NCBI GenBank assembly: GCA_019120375.1 | Contig: DWVE01000027.1 | Location: 186,001-250,000, forward strand | Reading direction: 5' to 3' | DNA length: 64,000 bases | Origin: Allofournierella_A excrementavium | GTDB lineage: Bacteria; Bacillota; Clostridia; Oscillospirales; Ruminococcaceae | Shown: positions 1 through 6,878 of the stretch, piece after piece | Numbering within the stretch: the first letter of the stretch is position 1 | Layout: every line of letters starts with the position of its first letter | Position numbers and translations under genes: made by a program | The notes under the pieces: model-generated | Told to the model about the DNA's origin: nothing | Seen by the model: the letters and a program-made list of their open reading frames with translations, nothing else | Database searches by the model: none

Positions 1-2
1 GC

Positions 3-1112
3 CTCTTTGAAGCCTATCCCGTGGCGGATTACGCCGGCTTTGTGAGGGCCGGGCGGGCCACCGTGCAGGCGGTGGAAAAAGAGAACACCGAAGACTTCCG
101 GGTGGAAAAGACCTCCTTCCGCACCCTCAACGACCCCATGCTGCTGGGCTACGACGGGCTGACCCATTTCAGCAGCGTGCAGGACGGGGCCTCCTCCATT
201 CTGCTGATGGCCCTTGGCTACCGCAACTACGGCTCCAGCTACGGCTATCTTTCCGGCAGCACCGCCGCAGCCGACAGCCTCTTGTCGGTGGGGTGGTTCC
301 TGGCGCAGGAAGGGGACGCGGTGCCCGCCCACTTTGAAGCGACGGATGTCGCCGCTCCCTGGCAGGTGTACCAAAACCCCAACGCTCTGCCCCGGGCGCT
401 CTGGTCGCCCTCGGACGCGGCGGCCTTCGAACTGGCCGACGGCCTCGACGCCTTTGAGGCGGCCGAGATTCTTTACACCGCCCTGCTGGGCGAGGAAACG
501 GCCTTGTTCGCCCCGGTGGAGAGCGCCGGGAGCGGCGCGGAATTCGATCTGACGATGCCCGAAGACGGTATCCTCTACGCCATCTTTTCCGGCGCGGGGG
601 CGGACGTGCCCCTGGCGGTGAACGGCCAGGAGAAGGGGACTGTCCTTTCCATTGACCGTTCGGCGGATGCCGCGGTGGACCTGGGCCGCTTTGAGGCGGA
701 CCAGACCGTAAAGGTGACTCTGGGCGCGGCGGTGGACTGTGCACGCTTCGCGGTGCTGGACGAAGAAGCCCTGGCCGCCGCCTGTGAGGAACTGCGCTCG
801 GCCGCGCCCGCGGTGACAAGCTGGGCGGACGGAGCCATCCAGATGGAAACCAGCGCACAGACGGAGGGCCTTGCGGTGCTCACGGTGCCCTACGACGACA
901 ACTGGCGGGCCGAAGTGGACGGCGCGCCCGCTGAAGTGCAAAAGGCGGCGGGAGCGCTGATGGCGGTGGAACTGCCCGCGGGCAGCCACACCCTCACGCT
1001 CACCTACACCCAGCCGGGCGCGGCGGCGGGCCTTGGCCTGACGCTGGCGGGGGCCCTGGGCCTCGCGGCGCTGGCATTCTGGCAGAAGAAAACAAACGGT
1101 AAGGAGCGATAA
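3..1112 (+). CDS. YfhO-family membrane glycosylation protein, C-terminal part (5' end outside window)
   Basis: The reading frame is open from base 3, so the gene begins upstream and only the C-terminal ~369 residues are visible. What remains is an extracytoplasmic beta-rich domain followed by one hydrophobic segment near the end (GLTLAGALGLAALAFW) and a short basic tail. It is clearly paralogous to the full-length protein at 6879-9425: both share the stretch RTLNDPMLLGY and the downstream layout. YfhO-type polytopic proteins are linked in Firmicutes to transfer of sugars onto surface polymers such as lipoteichoic acid. The gene ends 4 bases before neuB, so it probably heads or belongs to the nonulosonate operon. 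Family assignment is by paralogy and the C-terminal pattern; the sugar donor is unknown. Confidence 0.75.
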   Translation, partial: LFEAYPVADYAGFVRAGRATVQAVEKENTEDFRVEKTSFRTLNDPMLLGYDGLTHFSSVQDGASSILLMALGYRNYGSSYGYLSGSTAAADSLLSVGWFLAQEGDAVPAHFEATDVAAPWQVYQNPNALPRALWSPSDAAAFELADGLDAFEAAEILYTALLGEETALFAPVESAGSGAEFDLTMPEDGILYAIFSGAGADVPLAVNGQEKGTVLSIDRSADAAVDLGRFEADQTVKVTLGAAVDCARFAVLDEEALAAACEELRSAAPAVTSWADGAIQMETSAQTEGLAVLTVPYDDNWRAEVDGAPAEVQKAAGALMAVELPAGSHTLTLTYTQPGAAAGLGLTLAGALGLAALAFWQKKTNGKER

Positions 1113-1116
1113 CAAT

Positions 1117-2115
1117 ATGCAGGACGTTCTCATCATTGCCGAGGCGGGCGTCAACCACAACGGCAGCCTGGAGATGGCAAAACTGATGGCGCTGGCGGCC
1201 AAAAACGCCGGGGCGGACGTGGTGAAATACCAGACCGCCGTGCCGGAGCTGGTGGTTTCGAAATTCGCGCCCAAAGCCGAGTATCAGAAGGCCCAGACGG
1301 GGGACGGCGAGAGCCAGCTGGAGATGATCCGCCGGCTGCACTTTGACTTTGACGGCCACCGCCAGCTCAAGGAGTACTGCGATTCCATCGGCATCCAGTA
1401 CCTCTCGGCGGCCTTCGACCTGCCCAGCGTGGAGTTCTTGAAGGAGCTGGACCTGCCCTTCTTCAAAATTCCCAGCGGCGAGATCACCAACCTGCCCTAC
1501 CTTGAGGCGGTGGCGGCGGCCAAAAAGCCGGTGGTGCTCTCCACCGGCATGAGCACCCTGCCGGAAATCGAGGACGCCCTCTCCGTTCTGGAGGACGGCG
1601 GCTGCCCCGGTGTGACGCTGCTCCACTGCAACACCGAGTACCCCACCCCCTATGAGGACGCGAACCTGCTGGCCATGCTGGAACTGGCGGACCAGTTCGG
1701 CGTGCCGGTGGGCCTTTCGGACCACACCCCCGGCTGGGAGTGCGACGTGGCCGCGGCGGCCCTGGGCGCGGTGGTCATTGAAAAGCACTTCACGCTGGAC
1801 AAGACCCTCCCCGGCCCCGACCACAAGGCCAGCCTGGACGTGCCCGAGCTCACCGCCATGATCAAAGCGGTGCGCCACACCCAGGCCGCCCTCGGCACCG
1901 GCCGCAAGGCGGTGACAGCCAGCGAAGCCAAGAACAAGCCCATTGCCCGCAAGAGCATCGTGGCCGCCAAGGCCATCAAAAAGGGCGAAATTTTCACCGC
2001 CGAAAATCTCACCACCAAGCGCCCGGGCGACGGCGTTTCCCCCATGCGCTGGCACGAGGTGCTGGGCCTTGAAGCAAAGCGGGACTTTGCCGAGGACGAG
2101 CCCATCGAACTGTAA
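1117..2115 (+). CDS. neuB: Nonulosonate (sialic/legionaminic acid) synthase
   Basis: 332 residues, full family length. The N-terminal NeuB TIM barrel opens with IAEAGVNHNG and contains KYQTA, KIPSGE and the signature EKHFTLDK...GPDHKAS. The C-terminal ~60 residues form the SAF/antifreeze-like domain (IARKSIVAAKAIKKGE). The enzyme condenses phosphoenolpyruvate with ManNAc, or a 2,4-diacetamido-hexose, to give a nine-carbon ulosonic acid. The LHCNTEYPTP segment also fits N,N'-diacetyllegionaminate synthases, so the exact sugar is open. The start is an ATG behind AAGGAGC. It sits between the YfhO fragment and neuC, with neuA 4 kb downstream. Confidence 0.93.
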   Translation: MQDVLIIAEAGVNHNGSLEMAKLMALAAKNAGADVVKYQTAVPELVVSKFAPKAEYQKAQTGDGESQLEMIRRLHFDFDGHRQLKEYCDSIGIQYLSAAFDLPSVEFLKELDLPFFKIPSGEITNLPYLEAVAAAKKPVVLSTGMSTLPEIEDALSVLEDGGCPGVTLLHCNTEYPTPYEDANLLAMLELADQFGVPVGLSDHTPGWECDVAAAALGAVVIEKHFTLDKTLPGPDHKASLDVPELTAMIKAVRHTQAALGTGRKAVTASEAKNKPIARKSIVAAKAIKKGEIFTAENLTTKRPGDGVSPMRWHEVLGLEAKRDFAEDEPIEL

Positions 2116-2133
2116 CAAAAGGAGGAGAGGGCC

Positions 2134-3315
2134 ATGAAACAGCCTCTCATCGCCGTTGTCACCGGCACCCGGGCGGAGTACGGCCTGCTGCGCCCCGTCC
2201 TGCAAAAGCTGGCCGCCCGTCCGGACGCGAAGCTGGCCCTGCTGGTCACCGGCGCGCATCTGTCTCAGCGGCACGGGGCCACGGTGAGCGAGATAGAAGC
2301 GGACGGCATGCCCATCGCGGCGCGCATCCCCATCCTCTTCGAGGAGGACGAGGGGCCTCTTTCCACCGCCCGGGCGGTGGAAAGAGCCATCCGGGGCTTT
2401 TCGGAGTGGTTCGCTGAAAACAGGCCCGCCTGCTGCCTTGTGCTGGGCGACCGCTATGAGATACTGGCCGCCGCCGAGGCCGCGGCCTTTGCCGGGGTGC
2501 CGGTGGCCCACATCAGCGGCGGCGACGTGACCCTGGGGGCCCAGGACGACTGGTACCGCCACTGCCTGACGAAGATAGCCCACCTGCACTTCCCCAGCTG
2601 CGAGGAGTCCGCCGCCCGGGTCATCCGCATGGGCGAAGCGCCCGCCACCGTGTTCAACGTGGGGGGGCTGGGGGACGAGAACATCCGCACCATGGAAAAG
2701 CTGGACCCCGCCGCTTTGAGCGAGAGCGTAGGCTTTGACCTGACGCGACCCTTCGGCCTTGTCACCTTCCATCCCCAGACGGCGGGCGGCGTGGACGTGA
2801 CCGCCCAGATGCGCGCTCTGCTGGACGCGATGGACGAACTTACCCGCACCGAGGGCCTTGTGTGGCTGGTGACCAAGTCCAACGCGGACGCGGGCGGCCT
2901 TGCCATCAATGCCATGTGGGACGAATGGGGCGAACAGCACCCGGACACAGCGGCGGTGCGCGCAAGCCTTGGGGTGAAGCGGTATCTCTCCGCCATGGCC
3001 GCCGCGGCGCTGGTGCTGGGCAATTCCTCCAGCGGCGTGGTGGAGACCCCCACCTTCGGGGTGCCCGCGGTGAACGTGGGCGGGCGGCAGGAGGGCCGCC
3101 CCCTGTGCGAAAACGTGATCTGCTGCCCGGCAGAAAAAGAGGCCGTCATCGCGGCGGTGCGCAAGGCCGTGAGCCCGGAGTTCGCCGCCGTTGCAAAGGG
3201 CGCGAAAAGCCCCTATAATGGGGGAGACACCAGCGGCAAGATCGTGGACATCCTGCTGGAACAGGTGCGCCGGCCCGGTTTCGGCGCGCCGAAAGTGTTT
3301 TACGACGGCCGGTAA
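2134..3315 (+). CDS. neuC: UDP-GlcNAc 2-epimerase (hydrolysing), NeuC/LegG type
   Basis: 393 residues, matching the family. It begins with TGTRAEYGLL and contains LGDRYE, HISGGD and GNSSSGVVE, the usual nucleotide-sugar binding motifs of the WecB/NeuC fold. It makes the hexose substrate for NeuB by epimerising and hydrolysing a UDP-amino sugar (UDP-GlcNAc to ManNAc, or the diacetamido equivalent in legionaminate synthesis). It starts 18 bases after neuB behind AGGAGAGG. No dehydratase or aminotransferase gene for legionaminate is visible in the window, which mildly favours the plain sialic-acid route, but such genes could lie upstream of base 1. Confidence 0.92.
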   Translation: MKQPLIAVVTGTRAEYGLLRPVLQKLAARPDAKLALLVTGAHLSQRHGATVSEIEADGMPIAARIPILFEEDEGPLSTARAVERAIRGFSEWFAENRPACCLVLGDRYEILAAAEAAAFAGVPVAHISGGDVTLGAQDDWYRHCLTKIAHLHFPSCEESAARVIRMGEAPATVFNVGGLGDENIRTMEKLDPAALSESVGFDLTRPFGLVTFHPQTAGGVDVTAQMRALLDAMDELTRTEGLVWLVTKSNADAGGLAINAMWDEWGEQHPDTAAVRASLGVKRYLSAMAAAALVLGNSSSGVVETPTFGVPAVNVGGRQEGRPLCENVICCPAEKEAVIAAVRKAVSPEFAAVAKGAKSPYNGGDTSGKIVDILLEQVRRPGFGAPKVFYDGR

Positions 3316-3346
3316 GGCCACAAACAATACGAACGAGGTGGAACCT

Positions 3347-4324
3347 ATGGAACTTCTCATCGTGGGCCTGGGCAGCATGGGCAAACGCCGCGCCCGGCTT
3401 TTGAAGGGCATCGACAAGAACATCGCCCTCTTTGGGGTGGACACCAGCCCCTCCCGCCGGGAGGAGGCGGCGGCTCTCGGGGTGGAAGGCTTCGAGAGCA
3501 TCGACGCGGCGCTGGCGGCGAAAAAATTCGACGGCGCGCTGGTGTGCACCGCGCCCCTCTCCCACGCGGCCATCATCCGGCAGCTGCTGGAAGCGGGCCT
3601 GCCGGTGTTCACCGAGCTGAATCTGGTCAGCGACGGCTACGCCGAGAACATGGCGCTGGCAAAGGAAAAGGGCGTGCCCCTGTTCCTTTCTTCCACCATG
3701 CTCTACCGGGGCGAGACCCGGTACATCAAGAGCCGGGTGGACGCTTTTGAGAAGCCGGTGAACTACATCTACCACATCGGCCAGTACCTGCCCGACTGGC
3801 ACCCCTGGGAGAACTACAAGAACTTCTTCGTGGGCGACGCGCGCACCGGCGGCGTGCGGGAGATTTTCGGCATCGACCTGCCCTGGCTGCTGGACACCTT
3901 CGGCCCGGTGAAGAGCCTGCACGCGGAAAAGGACAAGCTCAGCGAGCTGGAAATTTCCTACCCGGACAGCGTCTTTGTGACCCTGCGCCACGAAAACGGC
4001 ACCAAGGGCATGCTGGCGGTGGACGTGGTGAGCCCCAAGGCGGTGCGCAACTTCGAGTGCTTTGGTGAAGGGCTGCACCTCTTCTGGGAGGGCAACCCCA
4101 AGAGCCTTTACGACTTTGACCACGCCAGCGGCGAGAAGAAGGCGGTGAACACCTACGCCAGCGTGGAGCACGACTCCCGTTACAGCGACAACATCGTGGA
4201 AAACGCTTACGTGGACGAGCTGCAGAACTTCCTCGGCGTGCTGGCGGGCAGGGAAGAAGCCCGTTACAGCTTCGAAAAGGACCTGGAGACCATTCGGCTG
4301 ATCGAGGCCATCGAGGAGGCGTGA
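3347..4324 (+). CDS. Gfo/Idh/MocA-family oxidoreductase lacking the EKP lysine
   Basis: 325 residues from the ATG at 3347, which follows GAGGTGG; the frame is open further upstream but overlaps neuC. The N-terminal Rossmann motif is VGLGSMG (residues 6-12). At the place where the family normally has the catalytic EKP triad the sequence reads T-E-L-N (E90-L91-N92), so the lysine is absent. The C-terminal half holds YLPDWHPWENYK and a GGVREIFGID segment. The neighbouring paralogue at 5083 keeps EKP. Both lie inside the nonulosonate cluster, suggesting oxidation or reduction of the sugar or a precursor. The missing lysine suggests altered chemistry or a non-catalytic role. Confidence 0.85.
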   Translation: MELLIVGLGSMGKRRARLLKGIDKNIALFGVDTSPSRREEAAALGVEGFESIDAALAAKKFDGALVCTAPLSHAAIIRQLLEAGLPVFTELNLVSDGYAENMALAKEKGVPLFLSSTMLYRGETRYIKSRVDAFEKPVNYIYHIGQYLPDWHPWENYKNFFVGDARTGGVREIFGIDLPWLLDTFGPVKSLHAEKDKLSELEISYPDSVFVTLRHENGTKGMLAVDVVSPKAVRNFECFGEGLHLFWEGNPKSLYDFDHASGEKKAVNTYASVEHDSRYSDNIVENAYVDELQNFLGVLAGREEARYSFEKDLETIRLIEAIEEA

Positions 4325-4327
4325 GAC

Positions 4328-5080
4328 ATGGGATTTCTGGACGGGCTGCTGGGCAGTCCCAAACGGGACACGCTGCCCAGCGGCGTGACGGTGCGCCACT
4401 TCCGCACCGCCTACAAGGACCGGCTGCTGGCCCATTTTGATGCGGCGTTTCCCGGCCGTGAGACCCTTCTCTGGGACGACGAGACCACCGGCATCGAGCT
4501 GGCGGTGATGAAGCCCACCGAGGCGGAGCCTTTTTATGTGGCCTACACCATCGGCATGAGCGCCGAGCCCATGAACCTGGACGACATGCCCAAAAACCGC
4601 CAGTACGAGTGGCTGCGCTGGGCGGAGCTGGTGATGTTCCTGCCCGGGGATTGGCCGGTGGACGAGAGCCGCTGGCCTGAGCACCTGAACGACCCGGAGG
4701 ACAAGCCCGCCGCCTGGCCCCTGCGCCTGTTGCGGCTGCTGGCCCAGCTGCCCCGCAAGGGCAACACCTGGCTGGGGGCGGGGCACTCCATCCCCAACGG
4801 CGCGCCGCCTCACCCCTATGCGGAGGGCTGCCCCTTCGCCGGGGCGGTGCTGTTTTTGCCCGGCGAAAAGAACGGCCCCAAACCCCTGGACGCGGTGAAG
4901 CTGGGCGCGGGGCGGCGGCTGATGCTCTACATCGTGGTGCCGGTGCACCCGGAAGAGATGCAGTTCAAACTGGACCACGGCGCCGAGGCGCTGGAGGAAA
5001 AGCTGCGGGCCCTGCCCGGCGGGGCGGGCTTCATGGTGGATGACCGCCGCCCGTCTGTGGCAAAAAGCGAGGAGGCATAA
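4328..5080 (+). CDS. Suppressor-of-fused (SUFU) domain protein
   Basis: 250 residues. The middle and C-terminal parts match the bacterial SUFU pattern: ELVMFLPGDW, WPLRLLRLLAQLP, then a WLGAGHSIPNG segment and LYIVVPVHPEEM. Function in bacteria is not established; many such proteins occur near toxin, immunity or polymorphic systems. Here it is embedded in the nonulosonate operon, 3 bases after one oxidoreductase and 2 bases before the next, so it must be co-transcribed. No signal peptide or membrane segment is visible. The domain call is by motif only. Confidence 0.75.
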   Translation: MGFLDGLLGSPKRDTLPSGVTVRHFRTAYKDRLLAHFDAAFPGRETLLWDDETTGIELAVMKPTEAEPFYVAYTIGMSAEPMNLDDMPKNRQYEWLRWAELVMFLPGDWPVDESRWPEHLNDPEDKPAAWPLRLLRLLAQLPRKGNTWLGAGHSIPNGAPPHPYAEGCPFAGAVLFLPGEKNGPKPLDAVKLGAGRRLMLYIVVPVHPEEMQFKLDHGAEALEEKLRALPGGAGFMVDDRRPSVAKSEEA

Positions 5081-5082
5081 AC

Positions 5083-6015
5083 ATGGAAGTATTGTTCGTG
5101 GGCCTTGGGTCCATCGGCACCCGCCATCTGCGCAACCTCTTTGAGGTGGCAAAGGAAAAGGGCATCGATGTGCAGGCGGACGCTCTGCGCTCCTCCATGC
5201 GGCCGCTGGCCGGGGACGTGGAGGGCCTTCTGCGGGCCCAGTACGTCAGCTACGACCAGCTGGGCCATTACGACGCGGCCTTCATCACCAACCCCACCCA
5301 CCTGCACGCCCACACCCTGGCGGAGCTGGCGGGCAAGGTGGACTGCTTTTTCATCGAAAAGCCCATCTTTGAGGGCACCGGCTACGACCTGGCGCAGCTG
5401 GGCCTCGGGTCGGACCAGAAGGCCTATGTGGCCGCGCCCATGCGCTGGTGCGGCACCTTTTTGGCCCTGAAAGAGCGCATGCCGGACCTCAAGCCCTATT
5501 CGGTGCGGGTCATCTGCTCCTCCTACCTGCCGGACTGGCGGCCCGGGGTGGACTACCGCACCGTCTACTCCGCCCACAAGGAGATGGGCGGCGGCGTGAC
5601 CATCGACCTCATCCACGAGTGGGACTATCTGGTGGACCTGTTCGGCGCGCCGCTGGAGGCCTATAACTTCAAGGGCACCTACTCCCATCTGGAGATCGAC
5701 TCGGACGACCTTTCGGTCTACATCGCCCGCTACCCCAGCCTGTTGGCGGAGGTGCATCTGGACTACTTCGGCCGCACCTACCGGCGCACCATCGAGCTGT
5801 TCTGCAAGGAGGGCACCGTCACCGCCGACTTCGGCGCGGGCACCCTCACGCTGGAAAACGGCGAGGTCATCCACTGCGAGGAGCCGGTGAACCAGCGCTA
5901 TCTGCGGGAGATGGCCTACTTCCTCGACTACGCCTGCAAGGGCGAAGGCGAGAGCATCAACAGCCCCGCCATGGCTCAGAAGGTGCTGGGCCTGACGCTG
6001 GGCGAAACCATGTGA
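5083..6015 (+). CDS. Gfo/Idh/MocA-family oxidoreductase
   Basis: 310 residues. The Rossmann motif is VGLGSIGTRH (residues 6-15), with NPTHLHA and an intact catalytic EKP (E92-K93-P94). The C-terminal half shares YLPDWRPGVDY and the GGGVTIDLIHEWDYL segment with its neighbour at 3347. Members use NAD(P) to oxidise or reduce sugars and nucleotide sugars. Its position between the SUFU gene and neuA, and a resemblance to oxidoreductases often found beside neuA/neuB homologues, suggests a tailoring step on the nonulosonate or its precursor. The substrate cannot be read from sequence. Confidence 0.88.
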   Translation: MEVLFVGLGSIGTRHLRNLFEVAKEKGIDVQADALRSSMRPLAGDVEGLLRAQYVSYDQLGHYDAAFITNPTHLHAHTLAELAGKVDCFFIEKPIFEGTGYDLAQLGLGSDQKAYVAAPMRWCGTFLALKERMPDLKPYSVRVICSSYLPDWRPGVDYRTVYSAHKEMGGGVTIDLIHEWDYLVDLFGAPLEAYNFKGTYSHLEIDSDDLSVYIARYPSLLAEVHLDYFGRTYRRTIELFCKEGTVTADFGAGTLTLENGEVIHCEEPVNQRYLREMAYFLDYACKGEGESINSPAMAQKVLGLTLGETM

Positions 6016-6051
6016 GAGCCGCCCCAAACGACGGCGAAAAGGAGACGCATC

Positions 6052-6825
6052 ATGAAAAAACTGCTCATCACCATCTGCGGGCGGGCCGGCAGCAAGGGCT
6101 TCAAGAACAAGAACCTCAAGACCTTCTGCGGCCGTCCGCTGGTCTATTACAGCCTTGCGGCGGCGGGCCTGTTCCAGGCAAGCCGCCCCGACGTGCAGGT
6201 GGACATCTGCCTCAACACCGACAGCGAAGCCCTGGCGAAGCTGGTGGCGGAACAGTACCCCGAAGTGGTCTATCTGCCCCGCTGCGAGGAGCTGGGCGGC
6301 GACCGGGTGCCCAAGATGGCCGTCATTCAGGACAGTCTTGCCCGCATGGAGGAGAAGAACGGCGCCTACGACTATGTGATGGACCTGGACATCACCAGCC
6401 CCCTGCGCACGGCCCAGGACATCAAAAACGCCTTTGAGCTGGCGGAGAGCCGGGAGGACCTGGACCTGGTGTTCAGCGTCACCGAGAGCCGCCGCAACCC
6501 CTACTTCAACATGGTGCGCCGCTGCGGCGACCACGTGGAGAAGGGCGTCGAGAACGCCCCGGGCACCCCGGCCTTCACCGCCCGGCAGATGGCCCCGGAG
6601 TTCTACGACGTGAACGCCAGCATCTACGTTTACCGCCGGGCCTTTTTGGCCGGCAACACCACCGGCATTCTGTGGGACGGCAAGATCGGCGCCAGCCTGA
6701 TGATGGACACCGGCATCCTGGACATCGACAGCGAAGAGGACTTCAAGCTGATGGAAGTCATCGGCGCGCACCTTTACGCCACGCTGGAGCCCTTCGCCCA
6801 GGTGCAGGCGGCCATCCGCGGCTGA
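6052..6825 (+). CDS. neuA: CMP-nonulosonate (acylneuraminate) cytidylyltransferase
   Basis: 257 residues. It starts with ITICGRAGSKGFKNKNLK, the nucleotide-binding loop of the NeuA/PseF/LegF family, and continues with MDLDITSPLR and QMAPEFYDVNASIYVYRR. The enzyme activates a nine-carbon acid as its CMP derivative, the donor for glycosyltransfer. SD AAGGAGA precedes the ATG. As the last enzyme of the neuB-neuC block it completes donor synthesis. No sialyltransferase gene is obvious next to it; the YfhO proteins flanking the cluster are polymer-modifying candidates, but that is inference. Confidence 0.9.
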   Translation: MKKLLITICGRAGSKGFKNKNLKTFCGRPLVYYSLAAAGLFQASRPDVQVDICLNTDSEALAKLVAEQYPEVVYLPRCEELGGDRVPKMAVIQDSLARMEEKNGAYDYVMDLDITSPLRTAQDIKNAFELAESREDLDLVFSVTESRRNPYFNMVRRCGDHVEKGVENAPGTPAFTARQMAPEFYDVNASIYVYRRAFLAGNTTGILWDGKIGASLMMDTGILDIDSEEDFKLMEVIGAHLYATLEPFAQVQAAIRG

Positions 6826-6878
6826 AAAAACATCGCATTCAAACCCCGACAAACCAACAAGGGAAAGTATAAAAAGGC

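Noticed and set aside
1000..3612. 870-codon open frame on the minus strand opposite neuB and neuC
   Set aside because: It is a shadow caused by GC-rich third positions; its translation is repetitive and without recognisable domains, while the plus strand encodes clear NeuB and NeuC. Similar long antisense frames (for example 3146-5152, 7098-9320, 30124-32349, 58981-61968) were rejected for the same reason.
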